The notes beneath the pieces were generated by a model. The model was not told the DNA's origin. It did no database searches and saw nothing but the letters and a program-made list of their open reading frames with translations. 57,007 nt of DNA from Chloroflexus islandicus (GTDB lineage Bacteria > Chloroflexota > Chloroflexia > Chloroflexales > Chloroflexaceae), in assembly GCF_001650695.1 (NCBI RefSeq), contig NZ_LWQS01000053.1:1-57007 (forward strand). The letters are read 5' to 3'. This document shows positions 8,962-17,390 of the stretch, piece by piece (within the stretch, counting starts at the first letter, position 1; every line of letters starts with the position of its first letter). The position numbers and the translations under genes are program-made.

Positions 8962-9702
8962 ATGCCGGTGATCGATACCTTCAATGGGGCTTTGACCCTC
9001 AACCAACGGGTATTTACTGAGATGCGCGACGCGCCTGACGGGGTGCGGCGCGGATTTCTGATCATTCTGATGGTAGGGTTGCTCGTTGGCGCGATCCAGA
9101 GTGCGAGTGCGCTAATCAACGTCACTGACCCGGAACGGATTGTGCAAGAGGTAATACTGAACTACCGCCAGTCGCTTGAACAACAGCAAGCCACTGCCAA
9201 CACGCCTGAGCAGCGCGAAGTCATTCGCTTGCTGCAAGAGAGCGAAGATGAGGTAGCGCAGATGGTGCGTGATCTTATTACGATCCCTACCGCCTTGCCG
9301 CGACCGGTTGCGCTCGTCTTGCAAGCGATCGGCCAGACTGTCTCGACGCCGCTCACCTACTTGAGCGGTATGTTGCTCGCGGTGACGTTCACCCATCTCG
9401 CTGCCCGCCAACTCGGCGGGCAAGGCGGCATTCGCGCGATGGTCGCGGTCGGCTCGCTCTCGGTTGCGCCCCATGCCCTCGATGCGCTCACCTTTATTCC
9501 GGTCTTGAACTTTCCGCTCTCGATGATCGCGTGGGGGTGGGGGTTTATCATCCTCGTGAGCGGCACTGCTGTGGTGCACCGGCTTGATAGCGGCAAGGCG
9601 ACGCTGGCCGTATTGCTCTACCCCAGCCTGCTCATTGTGTTGGGGATATTGCTGGGTTGTGTGCTTGGCCTCTTATTGGTTGCGCTGGCGGCTAGCGTAT
9701 AG
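8962..9702 (+). CDS. Second Yip1-type polytopic membrane protein
   Basis: A 246-residue membrane protein, likely a paralogue of the preceding one: an initial membrane segment after VRRGFLIILMVG, a charged helical stretch (about residues 55-110 with EQQQATANTPEQREV), then four hydrophobic segments including HLAARQLGGQGGIRAM, which parallels HLAARSLGGEGTFAQT in the neighbour. ATG 8962 follows GGGGAG. The two genes are separated by one base, so they probably form a pair. It is the last plus-strand gene of the run and is followed by a hairpin. Confidence 0.75.
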   Translation: MPVIDTFNGALTLNQRVFTEMRDAPDGVRRGFLIILMVGLLVGAIQSASALINVTDPERIVQEVILNYRQSLEQQQATANTPEQREVIRLLQESEDEVAQMVRDLITIPTALPRPVALVLQAIGQTVSTPLTYLSGMLLAVTFTHLAARQLGGQGGIRAMVAVGSLSVAPHALDALTFIPVLNFPLSMIAWGWGFIILVSGTAVVHRLDSGKATLAVLLYPSLLIVLGILLGCVLGLLLVALAASV

Positions 9703-9731
9703 GTAGCGACGTTGCCAAAAACGTCGCTACC
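9702..9731. terminator. Hairpin between convergent genes
   Basis: Perfect inverted repeat GTAGCGACGTT (9703-9713) / AACGTCGCTAC (9720-9730) with a 6-base loop, starting at the stop codon of the second Yip1-like gene. It can serve both strands; there is no strong T tract. Confidence 0.6.
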
Positions 9732-9733
9732 AG

Positions 9734-10681
9734 CTAACCACTGTGCTTCACCGCCGGCCACTCGTCGCGCCAAATCGGCAACGCACCGCCGCGGCTAATC
9801 AACGCTGCGCCCAACCCCCAGCTCGCCACGGCGTAACCTAACGCCAACGCGAGTGCCGGCGCAACCATACCGATAACGACCAGCGGCGCGAGCACAATGA
9901 GCGCGCCGAGTGCGGCGGCCAGCGGCGGCTTGAGCGCCCAGCCGGGTGGCCATGAGGCTGCGATCGCGCGCGCGATGCCGGTGAGACCGATGGCATACGG
10001 CACATGCAGCAGGATGATCAATGGCAGGAGGAGGAACAGACCGGCGAGGCTGAGGGTCAATACCCCCACCACCAGCGGTAACGCCGAGAGTGCAAGAATT
10101 GTTGAGAGCAGGCCAACCACGGCGCTGCGCACTGGCGCGGCGCGCAACGCTCGCCCGATCCCGGCAGTGCGGCGCGGCCAGATGAGTGCGATCGCCACGC
10201 AGAGCATTGCCGAAATCAGTGCACCGAGCACCCCGGTCGTTCCCGGCGGCAACCAGCGGCGGACGATGGTTTGGCCGCTCAGCGTGCCAATCAGCGCGGT
10301 GGCGACCGCCGATCCGGCCAGCGGTTCGATCCCGATTGCAGTGCCATGCAAGCCGGCGCGCGATCCAATCTCTACGCCGCCAGCGATTGAAAGGACGTTT
10401 CCTTCAACAATGGCGCCGGGAGCTAACGTAATCGTACCGGTGTAGCTCACCACATCGCCACGCACAATGCCTTGCACGGTGATCGAGCCGGCCCAACTCG
10501 TCACATCGCCATCAACCTCGCCCAGTATCACGATTGGTTGATCGAACGTGGCGACGTGGCCACGGTACTGCTCGCCGGCAGCGATGACCAGCGCCGCTGG
10601 ACCTTGCGCAAACGCGCGCGCCGGCATAGCGAGCATTGCCAACCAGAGGATAACTGCAAGCAACCAGCTTCGTCGTATCAC
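9734..10681 (-). CDS. Exported polymer-forming (bactofilin-like repeat) membrane protein
   Basis: About 315 residues. A signal peptide (hydrophobic run ending near AFAQG) is followed by a short beta-repeat region (about residues 45-125) with bactofilin-like turns such as ILGEVDGDVTSWAGSI and IVRGDVVSYTGTI, then five or more membrane segments. GTG at 10681 overlaps the upstream TGA as GTGA with GAGG upstream; TTG at 10687 is the alternative. The gene is third in an ECF sigma/anti-sigma operon, so envelope function or stress response is likely. Exact role unknown. Confidence 0.7.
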   Translation of the reverse strand: MIRRSWLLAVILWLAMLAMPARAFAQGPAALVIAAGEQYRGHVATFDQPIVILGEVDGDVTSWAGSITVQGIVRGDVVSYTGTITLAPGAIVEGNVLSIAGGVEIGSRAGLHGTAIGIEPLAGSAVATALIGTLSGQTIVRRWLPPGTTGVLGALISAMLCVAIALIWPRRTAGIGRALRAAPVRSAVVGLLSTILALSALPLVVGVLTLSLAGLFLLLPLIILLHVPYAIGLTGIARAIAASWPPGWALKPPLAAALGALIVLAPLVVIGMVAPALALALGYAVASWGLGAALISRGGALPIWRDEWPAVKHSG

Positions 10682-11127
10682 TGCCAAACCTCAGCCAACG
10701 GTGCATCGAGAATCAAGCGCCACCAGAGCCAGCCAGCGCCAACGAGGACGAACAATCCGAGCAGCCACCATCCGGCGCCGGCCAGCCATAGGTGCCAGAG
10801 CGGCTTGGCGACGAGGGTGATCCCCAACACATACCGTCCGGCGCCGGTGGCTGGATCGCCGAACAGCGAGGCGGGGCCGTTGCTGTCAATACTCAATCCC
10901 CAGACCCCCAGTACTAGCAAGACGAGCGGCGCAGCCAACCAGAGTGGCCGCCAGCGCCAGCCACGGTGCGCAGGAGTGGTGGAGAGGCGCCGTACCACTC
11001 GTGCCGATAGATCGGCTGGCGGCGCTGCCATCTTCGGTTCGCCCCACCGCGCCAGCAACGCGCGCGTCTCGGCTTCGACCTCAGCCAGCTCGGCATCGGT
11101 CAACTCGCCATCCCTTCCGTATTCCAT
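10678..11127 (-). CDS. Putative membrane anti-sigma factor
   Basis: A 149-residue protein with a charged helical N-terminal domain (about residues 1-60) and two or three hydrophobic segments (about 60-80, 103-140). Its start lies inside the sigma gene (28-base overlap) behind a good ribosome site (GAGGAGG), the usual arrangement for an anti-sigma partner. It has no cysteine, so the zinc-binding HxxxCxxC form of anti-sigma domain is excluded. Identification rests on context and topology and not on a recognised domain. Confidence 0.65.
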   Translation of the reverse strand: MEYGRDGELTDAELAEVEAETRALLARWGEPKMAAPPADLSARVVRRLSTTPAHRGWRWRPLWLAAPLVLLVLGVWGLSIDSNGPASLFGDPATGAGRYVLGITLVAKPLWHLWLAGAGWWLLGLFVLVGAGWLWWRLILDAPLAEVWQ

Positions 11128-11681
11128 ACTTCCTCCTCAGCGGCCAGCGCCTCTTGCAGCATCTTGCGTGCCCGATGCAGCCGGGTCTTGACGGTTGCTT
11201 CGGTTAAGCCCAAGATAGCGCCGATCTCGTCATACGAGAGATCGTGCCAATAGCGGAGTACAGTCACGCCGCGATAACTCTCAGGCAGCCGTTGCAATGC
11301 CCGTTGCACCGCTTCACGCTGCGCGCTCTGCAAGGCGCTTCGTTCTGGCCCCGGCTGCGTGCTTGGCAGCCAAAAGGCGACATCTTCCAACGTTAACCAG
11401 TTGAATCGCCGCCGGCGCAGGCGATCAATGCAGTAGTTCGATCCGATCGTCAACAGCCACGTGACGAGCCGGCGCGACGGATCATAGCTTTGCAGATGGC
11501 GAAAGGCGCGCAAGAACACTTCCTGCACTGCATCTTCCGCCTCGAACGCATCGCCGAGCATGCGATAAGCCTGATTATACAAAATGCCGGTATAGCGCTG
11601 GACAATCGTGGCGCATGCCGATTGGTCGCCGGCGCAAGCCCGGTTGACGAGGTCGAGCTCGTCAGATGGTGGATCGCTCAC
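11100..11681 (-). CDS. ECF-subfamily RNA polymerase sigma factor
   Basis: A 193-residue sigma-70 family protein of the RpoE/ECF type. Region 2 spans about residues 22-90 (YRMLGDAFEAEDAVQEVFL, SNYCIDRLRRRR) and region 4 about 125-180 (LPESYRGVTVLRYWHDLSYDEIG, split by reading, then LTEATVKTRLHRARKML). Start is GTG at 11681 behind GAGGAG. It overlaps the anti-sigma candidate by 28 bases. A possible promoter lies upstream (TTGACG 11733-11738). The genes it controls cannot be told from this window beyond likely autoregulation. Confidence 0.93.
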   Translation of the reverse strand: MSDPPSDELDLVNRACAGDQSACATIVQRYTGILYNQAYRMLGDAFEAEDAVQEVFLRAFRHLQSYDPSRRLVTWLLTIGSNYCIDRLRRRRFNWLTLEDVAFWLPSTQPGPERSALQSAQREAVQRALQRLPESYRGVTVLRYWHDLSYDEIGAILGLTEATVKTRLHRARKMLQEALAAEEEVWNTEGMAS

Positions 11682-11708
11682 AGGCGCTCCTCACAGATAC
11701 TATACGAC

Positions 11709-11738
11709 TCATTACGATAAACGTTACCACACCGTCAA
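11709..11738 (-). promoter_or_regulatory. Possible promoter of the ECF sigma operon
   Basis: On the minus strand TTGACG (11738-11733), an 18-base spacer, then TAATGA (11714-11709). A GGTAAC box also lies inside the spacer, which could belong to an ECF-type promoter for autoregulation. Weak evidence. Confidence 0.3.
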
Positions 11739-11821
11739 CTTGCAAGAGCGGGCAGGTTCGTGTACCATCATCGTGATTCGGCGGTCGTTCGTATGCCGTC
11801 GTCAATCCACTGGAGGATGCT

Positions 11822-12076
11822 GTGGCCGCTAACATCAATCGTGAGCAAATTCGCGCCGCGCTGGCCGAGACCGACCCGGCTGTGAGCTTTTATCTCGACC
11901 TAAACTCCGGTGAGGTGTTGCGGGTGCCCGACACCGATCCAAGCGCCGAGGCGGAAGCGCTGCGCAATCAGGTGATGGAAGGGTATGGCGATCGGTTCCG
12001 GTATATTCCCGGCGGTAAGGCCAGCCCTACCGATGCCGATGTGCAGGAATGGCTCGAAGCGGAAGGGCTGGTCTAA
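11822..12076 (+). CDS. Small acidic protein, possibly UPF0158-like
   Basis: An 84-residue acidic soluble protein. GTG at 11822 with GGAGG at 11812-11816 supports the start. The phrase AVSFYLDLNSGEVLRVPD (residues 20-37) resembles the opening of UPF0158 proteins, whose function is unknown, but the rest is too short to be sure. It is divergent from the ECF sigma operon and convergent with the ABC permease gene, so it is probably a single-gene unit. Confidence 0.65.
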   Translation: MAANINREQIRAALAETDPAVSFYLDLNSGEVLRVPDTDPSAEAEALRNQVMEGYGDRFRYIPGGKASPTDADVQEWLEAEGLV

Positions 12077-12145
12077 ATTGGGCGTGTTCGGCAAGGCGAG
12101 ATGATCATTCATCTCTGCCTTGCCGATGCTATCGCTGCTGTGCGG

Positions 12146-13423
12146 TTATTGTTTCTCATACGGTTTGCCCACCGCCGCCGGCCCGACAGCTCGGCCAATT
12201 AATCCAGCCAGCACAATCATCGTTACCACATACGGGGTAATTTGCAAAAATTGCACCGGCACCGGGCCGCCAAAGACCTGTACCTGCAAGATTTGGAAGC
12301 GTGTGCCTAAAGCCTCGGCAAAGCCAAACAGCATTGCGCCGCCGAAGGCGCCAAACGGCATCCATTTGCCAAAGATCATCGCTGCCAGCGCGATAAAGCC
12401 CTTGCCAGCCGTCATCCCGTCGTCAAATTGGCCCACCGTTTCCAACGAGAACCATGCGCCGCCGAGCCCGGCAATGCACCCGCTGATGAAGACGTTGAAG
12501 TAGCGCATCCGGTTGACCGCAATGCCAACCGTGTCAGCGGCTTTGGGATTCTCGCCCACGGCTCGCGTGCGCAGGCCCCAACGGGTCATAAAGAGCACGA
12601 CGTGGGTCATGATCACAAGGAGCAGCATAGCAAAAAAGATTGGCTTGCCGCTGAAGATCAACGTCCCCAACACCGGAATGGATTCGAGCGAGCGGGCAAG
12701 ATCAGGGAAACCGGCGTTGGCCAGCAGGCCGGAAATCGACGGCAGCGTGATCCGTCCGCCGCCTTCCACAACGATATATTGCCGCCTGAGGTAGCCGGTC
12801 ACGCCAATCGCTAAAATGTTGACCACCGTACCGCTAATAATCTGGTCGGTGCGGAATGAAATCGAGAGCGCGCCGTGCAAGAGCGCCATGACGCCGCCGA
12901 TGATAACTGCGCCAATCACGCCGGCCCAGATATTGCCGGTGAAGATAAAGATGGCGAAGCCAAAGGCGGCTCCCATCAGCATCATGCCCTCGATGGCGAT
13001 ATTGATCACGCCCGAACGTTCGGCCCAGATCCCGGCCAATGCGCCGAGCGCGAGCGGTGTGCCAAGGCGTAATGATTCGCTGAGCATTACGGTCGCATTG
13101 GTCTGTTTCCCGGCTGCGGCCCAGATCAGAATGGCCGGAAACAAGAGCACCGCACTCGTCCACAGCAGACCGTCGGCCCAGCGTTGGGCGCGGTTGCTCA
13201 GGCCCAGCCCGCCGGCAATCAGTGCGATCAAACCGATAACGGTCAGGCTCCACGCCGTGGGGAAGGCGATCACCGGTTGCGGCACCGCTAACGCAATGCG
13301 GGTTACCACGGTATCGCCCGCCAGTGCCAGCGGTACGTAGTTAAACAACATCAAAAAGCCCAAGAGGGTAAAGAAACCAGCAATCACTTGCCGGCGGGAA
13401 ATGCCACGACGGCGCTCACTCAT
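12146..13423 (-). CDS. Nucleoside/sugar ABC transporter permease (BmpA-partner type)
   Basis: A 425-residue inner-membrane permease with about ten hydrophobic segments. The block GTPLALGALAGIWAERSGV, followed by NIAIEGMMLMGA, is typical of the permease family that works with BmpA-type lipoproteins (COG1079, NupQ-like). ATG at 13423 is preferred (MSERRRGISRR follows AAAGGACG); the longer ORF adds an implausible 36-residue extension. The usual partners, a lipoprotein, an ATPase with two ABC domains and a second permease, are not on either side, so the gene is either the end of a dispersed system or part of one lying elsewhere. Substrate class is inferred from the family. Confidence 0.85.
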   Translation of the reverse strand: MSERRRGISRRQVIAGFFTLLGFLMLFNYVPLALAGDTVVTRIALAVPQPVIAFPTAWSLTVIGLIALIAGGLGLSNRAQRWADGLLWTSAVLLFPAILIWAAAGKQTNATVMLSESLRLGTPLALGALAGIWAERSGVINIAIEGMMLMGAAFGFAIFIFTGNIWAGVIGAVIIGGVMALLHGALSISFRTDQIISGTVVNILAIGVTGYLRRQYIVVEGGGRITLPSISGLLANAGFPDLARSLESIPVLGTLIFSGKPIFFAMLLLVIMTHVVLFMTRWGLRTRAVGENPKAADTVGIAVNRMRYFNVFISGCIAGLGGAWFSLETVGQFDDGMTAGKGFIALAAMIFGKWMPFGAFGGAMLFGFAEALGTRFQILQVQVFGGPVPVQFLQITPYVVTMIVLAGLIGRAVGPAAVGKPYEKQ

Positions 13424-13513
13424 TGGCAACGTCCTTTCCTGCTTGCACTTGCAGCCGTTATGATACCATAAGCAATCATCTTCTGGATAGAGCCTGATGC
13501 CTGAACAGAGCCC

Positions 13514-14095
13514 ATGACTGAATCTGACCACGTCTCACTAACAACCAATGCCGGTTCGCCCGACCAGCCGGCGCTCTTTCCCGATACGGCGCCACCTTCG
13601 TTGGCGCAACTGATTGAAGCAGTGCTCTTTGTTGCCGGCGAACCAGTGACGATCGAGCAATTGGCGCGCGTGTTAGAGGCGACGCAAGAGCAAATTACCG
13701 CGGCCATCGATGAATTGAGCCAAAGTTATGCGCAGCGCGGGATTCGCCTTCAGCGCCACGCTGATCAGGTGATGTTGGTCAGCGCGCCGGAAGCGGCGCC
13801 GGCCATCCGGCGCTTGCTCGGTGCGCAACATGGCCAGCGTCTGTCACATGCCGCGCTCGAGACGCTCGCGATTATTGCCTATCGCCAACCTATCACGCGC
13901 GCCCAGATTGATGCTATTCGTGGCGTTGATAGTAGTGCTGCGCTGCGCGCGTTGCTGGCGCGCGATCTGATCTGTGAGGCTGGCCGCCTCGAAACGCTGG
14001 GCCGGCCTATTCTCTACGCCACGACTCCGGCCTTTCTCCAACAATTTGGTTTAACGAGCCTTGCCGATCTGCCGCCGGTTGATCTCCCGGAATAA
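13514..14095 (+). CDS. scpB: Segregation and condensation protein ScpB
   Basis: A 193-residue protein of two winged-helix domains (about residues 30-105 and 110-180). Recognised by LIEAVLFVAGEPVTIEQL, ALETLAIIAYRQPITRAQID, and IRGVDSSAALRALLARDLI. ScpB is the kleisin-associated subunit of the SMC condensin that helps organise and segregate the chromosome. It normally sits beside scpA; here its neighbours are an ABC permease (divergent, 90 bases away) and the dnaA/origin region. Closeness to a candidate origin fits a chromosome-segregation role. Followed by a hairpin at 14096-14123. Confidence 0.92.
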   Translation: MTESDHVSLTTNAGSPDQPALFPDTAPPSLAQLIEAVLFVAGEPVTIEQLARVLEATQEQITAAIDELSQSYAQRGIRLQRHADQVMLVSAPEAAPAIRRLLGAQHGQRLSHAALETLAIIAYRQPITRAQIDAIRGVDSSAALRALLARDLICEAGRLETLGRPILYATTPAFLQQFGLTSLADLPPVDLPE

Positions 14096-14123
14096 TGGCG
14101 CAGCGATGACAGCCGCTGCGCCA
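14096..14123 (+). terminator. Hairpin after scpB
   Basis: Perfect 10-base inverted repeat TGGCGCAGCG (14096-14105) / CGCTGCGCCA (14114-14123), directly after the scpB stop. No long T tract follows. Confidence 0.6.
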
Positions 14124-14571
14124 TACCACTATCCACGACCTTCTCCCCGCCTGTCCACGCATTATCCACATGCAAGGCAGGGTGATCGTGTTCGTTGTTC
14201 GATCGGTGACGAGCGCACCACGATGCGCTAAAATCGAAGCTGCCCCGCAAAGTGTTTGCTGGTTTATCCACAATTATCCACAGTTTAATCTCAACATAAC
14301 ACAGTCTCTGTCTCGCTACGATCACAAGAAACAAGTGCCTACCACATCTCATCACTATAAGGAACATTTATAGATCTCCCGCATTATGTTGCTTGAAATA
14401 TAGGGACAGATCGAGTATGATCACACCACGTCAATTGAAGACTTGCTGCCTGCTCTCACCACGAGCGCACTGCGACTGAAATGTTAACTACGGCGTTGCC
14501 GATCCCGCGTTTCGGCGCGGGTAATTCATTATGTGCGCGAGGGTTAAGCGCGGCTCGCAAGGAGGCGCAGC
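14124..14571. other. Candidate replication origin (DnaA-box cluster upstream of dnaA)
   Basis: A 448-base non-coding gap directly before dnaA. Three perfect consensus DnaA boxes TTATCCACA occur at 14162-14170, 14264-14272 and 14274-14282, the last two separated by one base and in the same orientation. Near-matches (CTATCCACG near 14129, TGTCCACG near 14152) precede them. The segment from about 14283 to 14420 is clearly richer in A and T than the surroundings and could be the unwinding element. The same boxes could also serve DnaA autoregulation. Origin activity is inferred. Confidence 0.65.
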
Positions 14572-16014
14572 GTGAACCTAACTCAAATCTGGAAAGCAAC
14601 ACTGACCGCCCTGCAATCGCAAATTTCGCGCCATGATTACGATGCGCTGCTGCGCTCGGCAACGCTGTTGTCGCTTGACAACGGGGTGGCGCGGATTGGG
14701 GTCTCGTCACCGGCCCAGAAGGAAGGGCTGGAAAACCGGTTACTCATGCCGCTCCGCAACGCGCTGACGCGGGTTGTCGGCTACTCGGTGCAAGTGCAGG
14801 TGCTGATTGCTAGCCCATCGTTGCGCCCTGAATTGCTCCCTGCCTCGTTCAACGGGTCGCGGTTTGCTGCTGAACCTGAACCGATGATCGCCGAATCTGC
14901 CGCGCCGGCCTTTGCACCCGGCAATGGCGCCAGCGAGCGCGCTGTCCAACTCGATTTGGCCAGCGCAATGCGTTCGGGGATGCTGAATCCCAAATATACG
15001 TTTTCCAGCTTTATTGTCGGTTCGAGCAACCGCTTGGCCCACGCCGCTTGTCTCGCCGTGGCCGATAATCCCGGCCAAGCCTATAACCCGCTCTTCCTGT
15101 ATGGCGGCGTCGGCTTGGGCAAGACCCACTTGCTCCACGCGATCGGCAATCGCGTGCTCGATCGCGATCCCGAAATTAATGTGCTGTACGTTTCGTCTGA
15201 GAAATTTACCAACGATTTGATTAATGCCATTCGCCGCCAGCAGACCGAAGAGTTCCGCATGCGCTACCGGAATATCGACGTGCTGCTGATCGACGATATT
15301 CAATTTATTGCCGGCAAAGACGCCACCCAAGAAGAGTTTTTCCATACCTTCAATACGCTCCATTCGGCGGCGAAGCATATTGTGATTAGCTCTGATCGTC
15401 CGCCCAAGGCGATTCTGACCCTCGAAGAGCGGTTGCGTTCGCGCTTCGAGTGGGGCTTGATCGTCGATGTCCAGCCGCCCGACCTTGAAACGCGCACCGC
15501 GATTCTGCGCGCGAAGGCCGAGCAGATGAGCGTGCATGTGCCTGATGAGGTGATCGATTTTCTGGCCCACAAGATTCAGAGCAATATCCGCGAACTTGAA
15601 GGGAGCCTCAACCGGGTTGCGGCTTACGCCGAACTCAACCGGTTGCCGATTACCATCGATACGGCAACGGCTGCGCTGGCCGATCTGTTAGGCAATCAGC
15701 GCCGCCGCCGCGTCAGCGCCGAGGCGATTTTGCAGGTGGTGAGCGAACATTACGGGATCGAAGTCGAGCAATTGCGCGCTCGCAATCGCTCGCGCCACGT
15801 GGTGGTGCCGCGTCAAGTCGCGATGTATCTGCTGCGCGAAGAGACCGAGAGTTCGTTGGTCGATATCGGTAATCTGCTCGGCGGACGTGATCACACGACG
15901 GTGATGTACGGTTGCGAGAAGATTGCTGAGGAGATTAATACCGATAGCCATTTGCGCAGTGAAGTCATGACGATCCGGGAACGGATCCAGATGATGCGCG
16001 GCGTGTCATCGTAG
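14572..16014 (+). CDS. dnaA: Chromosomal replication initiator DnaA
   Basis: 480 residues with the usual four domains: N-terminal domain I (residues 1-85), a variable linker (about 86-140), the AAA+ domain III with Walker [10 protein letters not shown] near residue 178 and Walker [11 protein letters not shown] near 240, and domain IV ending in the DnaA signature [15 protein letters not shown] near 437. It binds DnaA boxes and opens the origin. GTG at 14572 follows AAGGAGGCG. dnaN does not follow, as it would in many bacteria; downstream is a hairpin and a membrane glycosyltransferase. Confidence 0.97.
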   Translation: MNLTQIWKATLTALQSQISRHDYDALLRSATLLSLDNGVARIGVSSPAQKEGLENRLLMPLRNALTRVVGYSVQVQVLIASPSLRPELLPASFNGSRFAAEPEPMIAESAAPAFAPGNGASERAVQLDLASAMRSGMLNPKYTFSSFIVGSSNRLAHAACLAVADNPGQAYNPLFLYGGVGLGKTHLLHAIGNRVLDRDPEINVLYVSSEKFTNDLINAIRRQQTEEFRMRYRNIDVLLIDDIQFIAGKDATQEEFFHTFNTLHSAAKHIVISSDRPPKAILTLEERLRSRFEWGLIVDVQPPDLETRTAILRAKAEQMSVHVPDEVIDFLAHKIQSNIRELEGSLNRVAAYAELNRLPITIDTATAALADLLGNQRRRRVSAEAILQVVSEHYGIEVEQLRARNRSRHVVVPRQVAMYLLREETESSLVDIGNLLGGRDHTTVMYGCEKIAEEINTDSHLRSEVMTIRERIQMMRGVSS

Positions 16015-16037
16015 GGGCATAACGCCGCTATGCCCCT
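16013..16037 (+). terminator. Hairpin after dnaA
   Basis: AGGGGCAT (16013-16020) / ATGCCCCT (16030-16037) with a 9-base loop, starting at the dnaA stop codon. No T tract. Confidence 0.5.
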
Positions 16038-16064
16038 CCTACGATACGCCAACGTTCTACTTTG

Positions 16065-17330
16065 ATGTTGTCGATGAACCGGTTTGATCGCCTCTTATGG
16101 CTGCTTACCGTGATCGGGTTGGCGATCCGGGTGGCAGCCGTTTTCGTGCTCAATGATTATCGCGCGCCAATCACCGCCGAATATGGGATTGTGGCCCACA
16201 ATCTGGTTGCCGGCAAGGGGTTTTCCGGCGGCGGCTGGCTTGGCCCTGAACAGCCGACGGCGCTCAATACGCCACTCTACCCGTTATTGTTGGCGTTTTG
16301 GTTATGGATCGGCATACCTCTGCCGTTTCTGGCCGTTGAGTTGGTGCAGGCAGTCCTCTCCGCCCTGATCATTTACCTGATTGGCAAGATTGCTGCACAG
16401 GTGTTTGCGCCGGTGGTTGGGACTATCTCGGCGGCGGCGACAACGGTTTATCCGCCCTTGATCTATTTCTGTAAGCAGATTTCGCCGGCGATTGTGACTG
16501 CGTTTTGTACCGCGCTCGTTTTCTACGCCATCGTGCTGTTTGTTGCCCATCCAAACCGGAAACGCGCGGCGCTGCTTGGTTTGGTTTGGGGTGTTGGGTT
16601 GCTGGCCGAGCCGATCTTGCTGGTGGCTGCGCCGGGAGCTGTCTTGCTCTACTGGTTCCGGCAAACGCCGTCGGCACGGCAACAGAGCGCGTTGCTGCTG
16701 GCCGGCGCAGCGCTGGTCGCGGCGGTCATCGTCGCGCCGTGGACGGTGCGCAACTATCTGGTGTTTCATCGCTTTGTGCCGCTCAAAACCTCGTTTGGCC
16801 TCAATTTCTGGATGGGCAATAATCCTAACGCTACCGGCTTTCTCTACACCATGGCCGGCGAGCCGATGCCGAATACGCTCGCGCCTGAGCGAGCGGCCTA
16901 TCTCGCTTCGCTCAACGAAGCTGAACGCTATGCCGTGTTGCAGCGGGAAGCGTGGCAGTGGATCGCTGCCCATCCCGATCGCTTCCTTGAGCTGACCATC
17001 AAGCGGATCGGCTATCTGTGGCTGATTTCGCCGACCTTTCAAATCACCAGCGAAAACATTGCTGAGCCGGGGTACTTTTACCTCATACGCTACGCGATCC
17101 AGATCCCCCTGTTGCTGCTGGCCGTGATCGGTGCGGTCATCGCGTATCGTCGCTACCGGGCAGCGTTATGGCTCTGCCTCTGGTGGCTGGTTGCGTTTAC
17201 CGTACCCTATGCGATCTCGGTGGCCGGTAATACTCGCTATCGGTTACCGGTCGAGCCGATCTTGCTCATGTTGGCGGCGGTGGTGGGTGCGGGGGCGTGG
17301 CGCTGGTGGCAAGGCCGGGTACGGCGATGA
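16065..17330 (+). CDS. GT39-like membrane glycosyltransferase
   Basis: About 421 residues with ten or so hydrophobic segments. The layout, an N-terminal helix, a first external loop carrying an acidic residue (DYRAPITAEYG), then many helices, matches the PMT/ArnT-like (GT39/GT83) lipid-linked sugar transferases. The block AAHPDRFLELTIKRIGYLW (about residues 300-318) is common in bacterial members. Start could be ATG 16065 or 16074; neither has a strong ribosome site. The gene stands alone, convergent with the S41 protease. Substrate unknown; a cell-envelope role is inferred. Confidence 0.75.
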   Translation: MLSMNRFDRLLWLLTVIGLAIRVAAVFVLNDYRAPITAEYGIVAHNLVAGKGFSGGGWLGPEQPTALNTPLYPLLLAFWLWIGIPLPFLAVELVQAVLSALIIYLIGKIAAQVFAPVVGTISAAATTVYPPLIYFCKQISPAIVTAFCTALVFYAIVLFVAHPNRKRAALLGLVWGVGLLAEPILLVAAPGAVLLYWFRQTPSARQQSALLLAGAALVAAVIVAPWTVRNYLVFHRFVPLKTSFGLNFWMGNNPNATGFLYTMAGEPMPNTLAPERAAYLASLNEAERYAVLQREAWQWIAAHPDRFLELTIKRIGYLWLISPTFQITSENIAEPGYFYLIRYAIQIPLLLLAVIGAVIAYRRYRAALWLCLWWLVAFTVPYAISVAGNTRYRLPVEPILLMLAAVVGAGAWRWWQGRVRR

Positions 17331-17339
17331 AGGCGCACT

Positions 17340-17381
17340 GCCGTGCGGCTGCCATCGCTGGCGAGGCGAGAGCCGCACGGC
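17340..17381. terminator. Bidirectional hairpin between convergent genes
   Basis: Inverted repeat GCCGTGCGGCT (17340-17350) / AGCCGCACGGC (17371-17381) in the 60-base gap between the GT39-like gene and the S41 protease. Confidence 0.6.
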
Positions 17382-17390
17382 CATGCAGTT

